This document shows, in pieces, positions 55,986 to 63,835 of a DNA stretch of 64,000 nucleotides. The notes beneath the pieces are model-generated. The model saw only the letters and a program-made list of their open reading frames with translations. It did not search any database and had not been told where the DNA came from. Within the stretch, counting starts at the first letter, position 1. Each line of letters starts with the position of its first letter. Made by a program: the position numbers and the translations under genes. Origin of the DNA: Solimonas sp. K1W22B-7 (GTDB lineage Bacteria > Pseudomonadota > Gammaproteobacteria > Nevskiales > Nevskiaceae); assembly GCF_003428335.1 (NCBI RefSeq), contig NZ_CP031704.1:1984001-2048000 (forward strand). The letters run 5' to 3'.

Positions 55986-57158
55986 ATGGCCCTCATGAGC
56001 CGCAAGGCGGGATTCTTCTTGCTCGGCCTCGCCGCACTCGCCGGGGGCACGCTGCTGGTGGTGGCGGGCATCGTCGAGCGCGGCATGAACGTGCTGCTGC
56101 AGCCGCCGCCCTACCTGGCATCGCCCGAAGCGCAGGCCCTGCATGCGCGGCTGCTGGTGGCCGACCTGCACGCCGACTCGCTGCTCTGGGGCCGCGACCT
56201 GCTGCGGCGCAGCGAGCGCGGGCACGTGGACCTGCCGCGACTGCAGCAGGGCAATGTCGCCCTGCAGGTGTTCTCGGTGGTGACCAAGACACCGCGCGGG
56301 CTCAACATCGAGCGCAACGACGACCGCAGCGACAACATCCTGCCGCTGGCCCTGGTGCAGGGCTGGCCGCCGCGGACCTGGCGCAGCCTGAAGGAGCGCG
56401 CCTTGTACCAGGCGCAGCGCCTGCACGACACCGCCGCGCGCTCGCAGGGTGCGCTGACCGTGGTGGCTACGCAGGTGGAGTTGCGCGCGTTCCTGGCGCG
56501 GCGCGCGCAGACGCCGGGCCTGGTCGCCGGCGTGCTGGCGATCGAGGGCGCGCAGGCGCTGGACGGCGATCCCGCCAACGTCGATGCGCTGTTCGCGGCG
56601 GGCTTCCGCATGATGTCGCCGACGCATTTCTTCGATGATGAAATGGCCGGCTCCGCGCATGGCCTGGAGAAGGGCGGGCTCACCGACAAGGGGCGCGACA
56701 TGATCCGCCGCATGGAGGCCAAGGGCATGATCGTGGACATCGCCCATGCCTCGCCGAAGACCATCGACGAAATCCTCGCCATGGCGAAGCGGCCGGTGGT
56801 GGTCTCGCATGGCGGCGTCAAGGGCACCTGCGACAACCGCCGCAATCTCAGCGATGCGCAGCTGCGCCGCATCGCCGTCAATGGCGGCCTGGTCGGCATC
56901 GGCTACTGGGAGACCGCGGTCTGCGGCCGTGACGCCAAAGCGGTGGCGCGTGCGATCCGCTACACCGTCGATCTCATCGGCCTGAAGCACGTTGCCCTGG
57001 GCTCCGACTACGACGGCGCCGTGGCCGTGCCCTTCGACACCACCGGCCTGGTGCTGCTGACGCAGGCCCTGATGGAAGCCGGCTTCGGCGAGGCCGAGAT
57101 CGCCCGCATCATGGGCGGCAACGAGCTGGATTTCCTGCTGGCGCAGTTGCCCGAATAG
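55986..57158 (+). CDS. Membrane-anchored dipeptidase (peptidase M19)
   Basis: 390 residues from the ATG at 55986 (a second ATG three codons on is possible). An N-terminal hydrophobic segment (FFLLGLAALAGGTLLVVAGI) anchors it or acts as an uncleaved signal. The binuclear zinc site of renal-type dipeptidases is complete. DLHADSLLW supplies His and Asp, AIEGAQAL the bridging Glu, VDIAHASPKT and VVSHGGV the histidines, and GSDYDG the Asp. It hydrolyses dipeptides, possibly including D-residues. It is probably co-transcribed with the repeat protein 11 bases upstream. Confidence 0.92.
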   Translation: MALMSRKAGFFLLGLAALAGGTLLVVAGIVERGMNVLLQPPPYLASPEAQALHARLLVADLHADSLLWGRDLLRRSERGHVDLPRLQQGNVALQVFSVVTKTPRGLNIERNDDRSDNILPLALVQGWPPRTWRSLKERALYQAQRLHDTAARSQGALTVVATQVELRAFLARRAQTPGLVAGVLAIEGAQALDGDPANVDALFAAGFRMMSPTHFFDDEMAGSAHGLEKGGLTDKGRDMIRRMEAKGMIVDIAHASPKTIDEILAMAKRPVVVSHGGVKGTCDNRRNLSDAQLRRIAVNGGLVGIGYWETAVCGRDAKAVARAIRYTVDLIGLKHVALGSDYDGAVAVPFDTTGLVLLTQALMEAGFGEAEIARIMGGNELDFLLAQLPE

Positions 57159-57165
57159 CGCGCGG

Positions 57166-57189
57166 TGCAGGGGCTTCAGGACCCCTGCA
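57166..57189 (+). terminator. Hairpin after the dipeptidase gene
   Basis: Perfect 8-base arms TGCAGGGG and CCCCTGCA enclose an 8-base loop, 8 bases after the stop. No T tract follows, so termination is uncertain. Confidence 0.5.
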
Positions 57190-57214
57190 AACGGGCGATG
57201 CCCGGCGCTGGCGG

Positions 57215-57248
57215 CCTGATCAGACTGGGGAATCGCCCCAGCCTGATC
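57215..57248 (+). promoter_or_regulatory. Hairpin with flanking direct repeats in the P450 leader
   Basis: CTGGGG-AATCG-CCCCAG (57225-57241) is flanked by two copies of CCTGATC (57215-57221 and 57242-57248). The start codon at 57259 lies 11 bases later and no Shine-Dalgarno sequence is visible between them. A role in controlling P450 translation or transcription is possible. Confidence 0.35.
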
Positions 57249-57258
57249 GGCACGCCCC

Positions 57259-58650
57259 ATGACGACTTCCGAAGCTACTGTTTCGATTGCAGATGCCACC
57301 CCGCCGCCGCTGGTGCGAGGCCTGCCCCTGATCGGCAGCACGCTGGAGATGGCGGCGGATCCCGGTCGCTTCTTCGTGAAGTGCTACAAGGAGTACGGCG
57401 CGGCTTTCCGCGTCAACGTCTTCGGCAATCACCTCACGGTGATCGCCGGCGCCGAGGCCGCCAACTTCATGGGGACGCGCGAGGGCAAGGAATGCCTGCG
57501 CTCCAGGGAAGCCTGGGAGCCGCTGGTCAAGGAATTCGGCGCCTCCAAGATGCTCACCGCCACCGACGGCGAGCTGCACAAGCAGCTGCGCGCGGTGATG
57601 AAGCGCGGCTTCTCCAAGGAGTCGATCAAGGGCCGCTACCAGGAGGTGCTGGACATCACCGCCAACAGCCTGGACCGCGACTGGAAGGTCGGCTCGAAGG
57701 TGCCGGTGGTGGAGGCCATGCAGTACATCGTGGTGGACCAGCTCGGCATGGTGCTCACCGGCAAGACGCCGCGCGAGTACGTCAAGGACATCCGCACGAC
57801 CATCCTCTACATCCTCAACGTGCTGGTCACGCGCCAGCGCCCGCAGTTCATGATGAAGTTCCCGCAGTACAAGCGCGCCAAGGCACGCATGTTCGAGCTG
57901 GGCCGGCAGATGATCGCGGACTACAAGGCCAGGAAGAGCCCGACGCCGGAGGAGTACAAGACCCTGATCGACGACGTGATGGATGCGCACGCGCGCGATC
58001 CGGAGCTGGTGCCCGAGGGCGACCTGGTCATGCTGATGACCGGTCCCTACGTCGCCGGACTGGACACCGTCGCCAACACCACCTCGGCCATCGTCTACAC
58101 CGTGCTCAAGTATCCGGGGGTGCTGCAGCGCGTGCAGGAAGAAGTCGACGCGCTGTTCGCCAAGGGCGCGGTCAACGAAGAAGAGTTCATGAAGAGCCTG
58201 CCGGTGCTCAACGGCGCGATCATGGAAACCATGCGCCTGTTCCCGATCGCGGTGGCGCAGATCCGTACCGCCAACAAGGACTTCGTCTTCGGCGGGCACC
58301 TGATCAAGGAAGGCGAGATGATCTATCTCGGCACCGCCGTGCCGCACTTCCAGGACCAGTTCTACCCGGACGCCGGGAAGTTCGATGTGGAGCGCTACAC
58401 CAAGGCGCGCGCCGAGCACATGCAGGTCGGCGCCTATTCACCCTACGGCCGCGGTCACCACACCTGCCTCGGCAAGAGCCTGGCCGAGGTGCTGATGGCC
58501 ATGACCATGGCACAGCTGTTCCACCGCTTCGACCTGGAACTGCCGAGCCCGGACTACGTGCTCAAGACCAAGACCGCGCCGACGCCGGGCCCGGCGATGA
58601 GTTTCAAGGTGCGGGTGCAGGGGCGGCGCAGGGTGTCGCTGCCGACCTGA
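57259..58650 (+). CDS. Cytochrome P450
   Basis: 463-residue soluble P450 without a membrane anchor. The oxygen-activating I-helix is PYVAGLDTVANTTS. The ExxR motif is ETMR (NGAIMETMRLFP) and the heme thiolate motif is SPYGRGHHTCLGKSLAE, with Tyr in the place of the usual Phe. The C-terminal half resembles CYP51/class II-like soluble enzymes more than camphor-type P450. Substrate unknown. No ferredoxin or reductase gene is adjacent; the fpr at 7935 could in principle supply electrons, but this is not supported by proximity. Confidence 0.93.
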   Translation: MTTSEATVSIADATPPPLVRGLPLIGSTLEMAADPGRFFVKCYKEYGAAFRVNVFGNHLTVIAGAEAANFMGTREGKECLRSREAWEPLVKEFGASKMLTATDGELHKQLRAVMKRGFSKESIKGRYQEVLDITANSLDRDWKVGSKVPVVEAMQYIVVDQLGMVLTGKTPREYVKDIRTTILYILNVLVTRQRPQFMMKFPQYKRAKARMFELGRQMIADYKARKSPTPEEYKTLIDDVMDAHARDPELVPEGDLVMLMTGPYVAGLDTVANTTSAIVYTVLKYPGVLQRVQEEVDALFAKGAVNEEEFMKSLPVLNGAIMETMRLFPIAVAQIRTANKDFVFGGHLIKEGEMIYLGTAVPHFQDQFYPDAGKFDVERYTKARAEHMQVGAYSPYGRGHHTCLGKSLAEVLMAMTMAQLFHRFDLELPSPDYVLKTKTAPTPGPAMSFKVRVQGRRRVSLPT

Positions 58651-58713
58651 CAAGCAGAGGTCGCCCGGCCGGGGCTATATTGCGCCATCGCCCGCCCTGG
58701 GGAGGCGCAGCCG

Positions 58714-59091
58714 ATGGACATGGACAACACGCTGCTTGAGCTGTTTTCCGGCTCCGACGAGATCGAGTCCCTGCCGCGCGGTGCGGTGATCTTCGCCGAG
58801 GACGATACGGCGGCGGAGATGTTCGCGCTGCTGGAGGGCGAGGTCGAGGTATTCGCGCAGGGGCGGGTGCTGCAGACGCTGTCTGCCGGCAGCCTGTTCG
58901 GTGAAATGGGCCTGATTGACGCGCAGCCCCGCAGCGCCGGCTGCCGCGCCGCCAGCGACTGCCGCCTGGTGCGCATCAGCGCCAAGCAGTTCAGCTTCCT
59001 GGTGCAGCACATGCCGGCCTTCGCCGTGCTGACCCTGCGTGGCGTTTCCGCACGCCTGCGCGGCATGCTCGATCGCGAGCTGCCGGCATGA
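58714..59091 (+). CDS. Stand-alone cyclic-nucleotide-binding domain protein
   Basis: 125 residues that are essentially one CRP-type cNMP-binding domain. The beta-roll has LPRGAVIFAEDDTAAEMFALLEGEVEVFAQG and the phosphate-binding cassette LSAGSLFGEMGLIDAQPRSAGCRAASDC, with the conserved GE and RSA. No DNA-binding domain is present. It ends in ATGA overlap with glsA, which indicates tight co-expression. This pairing suggests cyclic-nucleotide sensing linked to glutaminase. Confidence 0.88.
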   Translation: MDMDNTLLELFSGSDEIESLPRGAVIFAEDDTAAEMFALLEGEVEVFAQGRVLQTLSAGSLFGEMGLIDAQPRSAGCRAASDCRLVRISAKQFSFLVQHMPAFAVLTLRGVSARLRGMLDRELPA

Positions 59092-60053
59092 GCGGCGGTG
59101 CCCTGGCCTACCTGCGGCGTGTCCATGACGCGTTCCGTGGCCTGGACGATGGCGTCGTCGCCACCTACATCCCCGAGCTGGGCAAGGCCGACCCGGACGG
59201 GTTCTCCATCGTCGTCGCCACCGTCGAGGGCGACGTGTTCGAGGTCGGCAATGCGGCGCAGCGCTTCACCATCCAGTCGATCTCCAAGCCCTTCATGTTC
59301 GGCGCGGCGCTGGAGGCGCATGGCCGCGAGGAGGTCGGGCGCAGGGTAGGGGTGGAACCCAGCGGCGACGCCTTCAACTCTATCCTGCTCGACGAGAAGT
59401 CCAACCGCCCCTACAACCCCATGGTCAACGCCGGCGCCATCGCCACCACCGCGATGCTGCCGGGCGCCACGCGTCCCGAGCGCGGCAAGGCGATGCTGGA
59501 GCTGTTCCGCCGCTACGCCGGCCACAGCCTGACGGTGGATGCCGCGGTCTACGCCTCCGAGTCCACCACCGGGCATCGCAACCGCGCCATCAGCTACCTG
59601 ATGCTCAACTTCGGCATGGTGCCCGACCGCATCGAAGAAATCCTGGAGCTGTACTTCGCGCAGTGCTCGACCCTGGTCAGCTGCCGCGATCTCGCCATCA
59701 TGGGCGCCTGCCTGGCCAACGACGGCGTCAACCCGGTAACCGGCGAGCGTGCGATCCGGCAGGACTACGTGCGCGACCTGCTCAGCGTGATGTACACCTG
59801 CGGCCTCTACGACTTCTCCGGCGAATGGGCCTACCACGTCGGCCTGCCGGCCAAGAGCGGCGTGGCCGGCGGCCTGCTGGCGGTGGTGCCGGGGCGCATG
59901 GCCATCGCGGTGTTCTCGCCGCGTCTGGACGCGCGCGGCAACAGCGTGCGCGGCATCGCCGTGTGCCGGCGCATGGCGGAAGACCTCGGCCTGCACGTCT
60001 TCGACCGCGGCACGCCGGCGGCGATCGGGCGGCTGATGCAGTTCTTCCGCTAG
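59088..60053 (+). CDS. glsA: Glutaminase A
   Basis: Serine-dependent glutaminase converting glutamine to glutamate and ammonia, 321 residues. The beta-lactamase-like fold has the nucleophile in the SISKPF motif (FTIQSISKPFMFG), the Asn/Lys set in PYNPMVNAGAIATT, the YASESTTGHRNRAISYLM block and KSGVAGGLLAVVPGRMA near the C-terminus. Length matches the family (about 310). It overlaps the cNMP-binding gene by 4 bases. Some glutaminases of other bacteria carry a fused cNMP-binding domain; here it is a separate but coupled gene. Confidence 0.95.
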   Translation: MSGGALAYLRRVHDAFRGLDDGVVATYIPELGKADPDGFSIVVATVEGDVFEVGNAAQRFTIQSISKPFMFGAALEAHGREEVGRRVGVEPSGDAFNSILLDEKSNRPYNPMVNAGAIATTAMLPGATRPERGKAMLELFRRYAGHSLTVDAAVYASESTTGHRNRAISYLMLNFGMVPDRIEEILELYFAQCSTLVSCRDLAIMGACLANDGVNPVTGERAIRQDYVRDLLSVMYTCGLYDFSGEWAYHVGLPAKSGVAGGLLAVVPGRMAIAVFSPRLDARGNSVRGIAVCRRMAEDLGLHVFDRGTPAAIGRLMQFFR

Positions 60054-60104
60054 GAGTCAGCTGATGACGTTTTCGTAAGCGTTTGGCGCTTGCTCAGAGA
60101 TTTA

Positions 60105-60611
60105 TCAACCGCTCTTTTCTTCCTCTGCCAACTCAAAGTCCTTCGCGAGGAAAAGCGGCGGCACCAATGGAAGGATCATCTTCGGCCCAGGTAGCTGGGC
60201 GGAGATAAGCGCTGCCATATCTCGAATGGCACCAAAGAGGATGGGCGCGGCGATCATGACGGCATGCTTATCCACTTGTTCAGCAGAAAAGCCAGGTGCG
60301 GCGCAATGGCTCAGATTCGCCATTCCCTCTGCCTCAAAGACGTAGGGCCCATTCCACTGCTCTTTTTGAGGGTCAAGAAGAACTCTTAAAACCACAAGAC
60401 GATCACCGTCAGTTTTTCCGCGCCGAACAAAGGCCTTAGACGAAAATTTCCCCTCTTCCTTTGCGTCCTGCTTCCAGGCTTGATTTACACAGAACTTAAC
60501 GGACGAGATGAAATAGTCGTCCAGTGTTGGCAGCGGGAGGCGAGGTTTTTCTACCTCGACGACAGCGGTCGTAGACTCAGGCGACATCGGAGAAAGGGGC
60601 TTTGTCGTCAT
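60105..60611 (-). CDS. SecB-like chaperone of a toxin-antitoxin-chaperone module
   Basis: 168 residues from the ATG at 60611. After a variable N-terminus the SecB fold is recognisable. YFISSVKFCVNQ matches the first strand, GDRLVVLRVLL a later strand, and YVFEAEGMANLSH the third. The C-terminal HAVMIAAPILFGAIRDMAALI and LPGPKMILPLVPPLFLAKDF follow the helix and closing strand of SecB. It overlaps the antitoxin gene by 35 bases. In TAC systems such a chaperone protects the antitoxin from degradation and aggregation. The G+C is well below the window average. Confidence 0.82.
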   Translation of the reverse strand: MTTKPLSPMSPESTTAVVEVEKPRLPLPTLDDYFISSVKFCVNQAWKQDAKEEGKFSSKAFVRRGKTDGDRLVVLRVLLDPQKEQWNGPYVFEAEGMANLSHCAAPGFSAEQVDKHAVMIAAPILFGAIRDMAALISAQLPGPKMILPLVPPLFLAKDFELAEEEKSG

Positions 60612-61050
60612 GAGCGGTAAATGCAACAAAATCTCTAGCAGAGGGACTAATGGATTCCAGGATGGAGGCCGTCACCATCGGATTCTTTTTCTTATTACAT
60701 GAAGGGAAAGGAATGATGTCCGCCCTCATGGTCCAAGTGGAACGTCCAGCATCCCGCGCCGACTCAATCGCGGAGAAGGACTTAACCGCTGCAATTTGGG
60801 GACGAGTGCCCAGCGCATGAAACACGCGTGCCATCGTACGCAAAGTTACATTGGTGTTTGCGGAAAGCAGCTTCGTGATAAAAGCCGGGGACGAATCAAG
60901 GCGAGCCGCCAATTCAGAGCGCGTGATGTTCTGTTCTTCCATCAAGCGGTTAACTTCACTAAGGAAGTGGGCAACTGCAAAAGTTTCGCCGTAACTGGGT
61001 TCCGCGCGGACTTCCGCAACAAGATTAGCGAGCGTCTTGTTTCCCGACAT
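60577..61050 (-). CDS. higA: HigA-like antitoxin with C-terminal extension
   Basis: 157 residues; the ATG at 61050 has AGGAG 7 bases upstream. A XRE/Cro helix-turn-helix lies at about residues 27-80 (AVAHFLSEVNRLMEEQNITRSELAARLDSSPAFITKLL, VTLRTMARVFHALG). The last 75 residues, from SFSAIESARDAG on, have no DNA-binding motif. By position they are the candidate chaperone-addiction region found in TAC antitoxins. The order toxin, antitoxin, chaperone is that of M. tuberculosis Rv1955-Rv1957. It probably represses the operon. Confidence 0.8.
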   Translation of the reverse strand: MSGNKTLANLVAEVRAEPSYGETFAVAHFLSEVNRLMEEQNITRSELAARLDSSPAFITKLLSANTNVTLRTMARVFHALGTRPQIAAVKSFSAIESARDAGRSTWTMRADIIPFPSCNKKKNPMVTASILESISPSARDFVAFTAHDDKAPFSDVA

Positions 61051-61071
61051 CACATTTACTCCTAAATACGC

Positions 61072-61120
61072 AGATATAGATACACAAATATAGATATACA
61101 GATATATAAAGCTAGATATT
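61072..61120. repeat. A+T-rich AGATATA repeats between toxin and antitoxin genes
   Basis: Four copies of AGATAT(A/T) lie at 61072-61078, 61092-61098, 61100-61106 and 61114-61120, in a very A+T-rich stretch of the 69-base gap between the toxin stop and the antitoxin start. They may be an antitoxin binding or internal promoter site. They could also slip during replication. Confidence 0.55.
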
Positions 61121-61527
61121 CAATTTAAATTTTGATACCACTCTTTGACTCTCAACGCACGGTTGCGTTCGTTATCTGGAATAGTTTTACCGCTGGATCC
61201 TTTTCCTTTTCCGGCTCCTTTCCTATACCAATGAAGCATCACCATGCGCCGCTCATGATTCGGGTCATAGCTAAAAAGCAATCTGAGTTTGAAGCCCACT
61301 GAGAGTTGGTAGAGGCCCCGCTCGATGTCGTGACAAATCTCACGCGGCAGGGCACCAGGACCTTGCGGTCTCATCTGAATCATTTCCCAAATCTGAATGA
61401 ATTTTTTGCTCATGCCTTTTTCATCATCCAAGGCAGCCAAAAATTCGGCTTCTGTTTCACAATTCCCATCGTCACCCGCTAGCCCCCACAGCTCCCAACC
61501 GCGGGGGTATTCACGAGGCGCAGCCAT
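61120..61527 (-). CDS. higB: HigB/RelE-superfamily toxin
   Basis: 135 residues from the ATG at 61527 (preceded by GGAAG); an upstream GTG gives six more residues. The C-terminal half has the HigB-like pattern LPREICHDIERGLYQLSVGFKLRLLFSYDPNHERRMVMLHWYRKGAG then a Lys-rich KTIPDNERNRALRVKEWY, the position of the basic RNase residues. The N-terminal 50 residues are longer than in short HigB proteins. It is first in the minus-strand module before higA-like and secB-like genes. Toxicity is inferred from family and context. Confidence 0.75.
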   Translation of the reverse strand: MAAPREYPRGWELWGLAGDDGNCETEAEFLAALDDEKGMSKKFIQIWEMIQMRPQGPGALPREICHDIERGLYQLSVGFKLRLLFSYDPNHERRMVMLHWYRKGAGKGKGSSGKTIPDNERNRALRVKEWYQNLN

Positions 61528-61556
61528 GATGAGCTTCCGTCGCACGAGGAGTATTG

Positions 61557-61574
61557 TTTAACTTATAGGTTAAA
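61557..61574 (-). promoter_or_regulatory. Dyad over the likely promoter of the TAC module
   Basis: TTTAAC (61557-61562) and GTTAAA (61569-61574) are perfect inverted arms with a six-base spacer. On the minus strand the centre includes CTATAAG, a possible -10 (TATAAG), about 35 bases upstream of the toxin ATG. Repressor binding there would close the promoter, as in autoregulated TA systems. Confidence 0.5.
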
Positions 61575-61878
61575 ACAAGCGCCATTTTACACCGCCTTTT
61601 GGGGGCGGTCGAGTCTGCAGCCTCATATTTAAGACGTGAGCCAAGGGGTAGTGTCGAACCTTCCTTTGCAGCCCCTATATGTAGGGTTCTTGAGGGAGAG
61701 CCGGCGCAGAGTGTGCCGACGAACGGTACGAATAACCTGTTGGATTGATAGGGAAATCAGTCACATTTCCCGATTAGTTCAAGGATATGACGCAGGAACG
61801 CGTGTCAGGCCCCGGATTCTTACGGTCCTGCTGGGTATCAAGCCGTGAGGCCGGCGTCTTCGAGGGAAGTTAAGGCAG
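61575..61878. other. Non-coding stretch of intermediate G+C
   Basis: About 300 bases between the TAC promoter and the epimerase gene stop. A 70-codon frame on the plus strand (61636-61848) has no recognisable domain and no good start. I see no tRNA and no clear attachment repeat. It may be the residual edge of the imported TAC segment. Confidence 0.4.
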
Positions 61879-62784
61879 TTAACGGTACCCTTCGACGATC
61901 TCGTGCAGCGTTCGCTTCACGTCACCGCGCCGATAGCCCAGCAGCCTCGTCTCCGCTGCGTCCGGCTCGTAGTAGATCGTGCCGCCACGCCCGGCATAGA
62001 GCACCACATCCGGCAGCATGGGGTGTTCGCGGTCGATCAGGGCCAGTTGGCCGCTGCGGCCGGCGGCGCGGAAGTACTCGCCGAAGTAATCCTGAAAGCT
62101 CAGGTTCTCGTCGCCCACCAGGTAGGCCTTGCCGTTCTCGCCGCGCAGCAGCGCGCCGGCCACGGCTTCGGACAGGCTGGTGGTGGAGATGAAGTTGACG
62201 CCGCCGGGCATGGCGAACACCGGCACCTGCGGGATGCGGCCCAGCGCGTAGGCGGCGTGGGCCGCAAGGCCCGGCACCACCAGCCCCGGCACGTGGCCGG
62301 CGACAAAGGGGGCGTTGACGCTGCAGACCTGGAAGCGGTCGCCGGCCAGGGCGCGGGCGCCTTCGTCGGCCAGCTTGCGGCCGCGCACGTAAGTGCTCTT
62401 TTCGACCAGGTCCGGCCGTACCTGCGGGTAGAAGCTGCCGATGTAGACCGCACGGCGGATGCCGGCATCGCGGGCGCGGGCGAAGAAGCGCGGCACGCCC
62501 TCGACGTTGGCGCGCTGCCAGTGCTCGGATTCGTCGGTGCCCGGCGGTACGTGGCGGATGTCGTTGCCGGCGGCGAACACCAGGGTGTCGAAGGAGGCGA
62601 GGGCGGGAATTTCCGCGTCGGCGAGATAGTCGATCTGCAGGAATGGCAGCTTCGACAGCGGAGAGCCTTCCGCCACGGCGGCGGGCTTGCGCGCGGCGAG
62701 CGTGACTTGGTGGCCGAGGCTGGCGAGGTGCAGGGCGGCGTCGCCGCCGATCAGGCCGGTACCACCGAGGACGAGGATGTTCAT
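61879..62784 (-). CDS. NAD-dependent epimerase/dehydratase family protein
   Basis: 301 residues. The Rossmann site is NILVLGGTGLIGGDAALHLASLGHQVTL. FDTLVFAAGNDIRHVPPG follows, and the usual YxxxK is shifted or lost: the serine/tyrosine region reads YIGSFYPQVRPDLVEKSTYVRGRKLAD, with Tyr-x-x-x-Lys in YVRGRK. This is an atypical extended SDR. It overlaps nothing and is followed in transcript order after the SnoaL-type gene by 10 bases, so they form one operon. The substrate is unknown. Confidence 0.85.
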   Translation of the reverse strand: MNILVLGGTGLIGGDAALHLASLGHQVTLAARKPAAVAEGSPLSKLPFLQIDYLADAEIPALASFDTLVFAAGNDIRHVPPGTDESEHWQRANVEGVPRFFARARDAGIRRAVYIGSFYPQVRPDLVEKSTYVRGRKLADEGARALAGDRFQVCSVNAPFVAGHVPGLVVPGLAAHAAYALGRIPQVPVFAMPGGVNFISTTSLSEAVAGALLRGENGKAYLVGDENLSFQDYFGEYFRAAGRSGQLALIDREHPMLPDVVLYAGRGGTIYYEPDAAETRLLGYRRGDVKRTLHEIVEGYR

Positions 62785-62794
62785 CGGAGTGCCC

Positions 62795-63211
62795 TCAGGC
62801 CGCCGGCCGCTTCTGGCCGCCGCAAAGGATGTCGGTCACCCGCTCGGTGTCCATGTATTCCTTGAACTCCACGACCTTGCCGTCGCGGAAGCGCATCAGG
62901 AAGTGATACTGGTTGGTGTAGAGCTGGCCGGAGATGTGCGCGCCTTCGGACTCGGCTTCCACCGCCACGCGCTCGCCCTCGGCGGTCATGGCCTTGATGG
63001 TGAAGCGGATGCCCTGCGGGAACACCTGGTAGATGCCGCCGGCGGCCGCGGCGACCTGGTCCTTGGAGTAGGTGCCGGAGATCAGGGTGTTGCCCATGGT
63101 GACGCAGCGGCCGTCTTCGGCGTAGGCGTCGATCAGCGCGGGGACGTCGCCGCGGTTGAGGATGTCGAAGAAGGCTTGTGCCGCCTGCCTGTTGCGCTGT
63201 TCGGTAGTCAT
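62795..63211 (-). CDS. Nuclear transport factor 2/SnoaL-like protein
   Basis: 138 residues with the NTF2-like cone fold. AAQAFFDILNRGDVPALIDAYAEDGRCVT is the first helix and strand pair, and QYHFLMRFRDGKVVEFKEYMDTERV is the closing beta sheet, both typical of SnoaL_3-type domains. Proteins of this family act as isomerases, hydrolases or binding proteins for small molecules. It is the first gene of a two-gene minus-strand operon with the epimerase. Confidence 0.88.
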   Translation of the reverse strand: MTTEQRNRQAAQAFFDILNRGDVPALIDAYAEDGRCVTMGNTLISGTYSKDQVAAAAGGIYQVFPQGIRFTIKAMTAEGERVAVEAESEGAHISGQLYTNQYHFLMRFRDGKVVEFKEYMDTERVTDILCGGQKRPAA

Positions 63212-63296
63212 GGCTCCCCCGGCTGTTTTCCGATGGCCAAGACTGCGGCCCGTTCCAGGGGTGGCGCACCCCCGGAACGGACTAGGGCCTGCTTTG

Positions 63297-63674
63297 CTAC
63301 TGCCGGCTGATCGCCAGGGTCGCCGCCTCGGGGGTGACCTGGCGCAGCTGGAAGCGGTAGCGGCCCTGCTGCTTCACCGGGGCGCTGCCGGTGCCCAGGC
63401 GCAGTTCCACGGCCTTGTCGCCGACCAGGCCGCCGCGCAGTTCCAGCACCGGGGCCAGTTCGCCGGCCCAGACGCACTGCACGCCCTGCTTGCAGCGGGA
63501 GTCCTCGATCTTCTCGAGCTGCACGCTCAGGCCGTCGTCGAAGCGGACCGAGCTGCCCACGGCCAGGGTCTGGCTGCTGGGGTAGGGGGCAGCGGGCAGT
63601 TCGTTCTGGTGGGCGCAGCCGGCCAGCAGGGCGGGCAGCAGCGCGGCGAGGAACAGGGTTTTGCGATGACTCAT
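63297..63674 (-). CDS. Small lipoprotein with cysteine pair
   Basis: 125 residues with a lipoprotein signal (MSHRKTLFLAALLPALLAGCAHQ). The mature part is a short beta-rich domain with SVRFDDGLSVQLEKIEDSRCKQGVQCVWAG, containing two cysteines in the CxxxxxCVWAG pattern, then LELRLGTG-like and FQLRQVTPE strands. The CVWAGE pattern recurs in small bacterial lipoproteins of unknown role. Alone on the minus strand; divergent from the flavoprotein gene. Confidence 0.8.
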   Translation of the reverse strand: MSHRKTLFLAALLPALLAGCAHQNELPAAPYPSSQTLAVGSSVRFDDGLSVQLEKIEDSRCKQGVQCVWAGELAPVLELRGGLVGDKAVELRLGTGSAPVKQQGRYRFQLRQVTPEAATLAISRQ

Positions 63675-63835
63675 GGGGCGTTACCGGGTTGGTCAGGGCG
63701 CAAAAATAGCAGCCCGGGGCCGGGGAGTCTTGCTCCCGGGGACCCCGGGGTGGCCCCGGCCGGCTCCCGGCCCGCGCGGCAATCATGGGACAATGCACGC
63801 CACAGGCCGGCCCGCCCCTTGCCCACCCGAACCCG

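Noticed and set aside
61636-61848. 70-codon frame upstream of the TAC module
   Set aside because: No ribosome site, no domain, and composition like the surrounding non-coding DNA.
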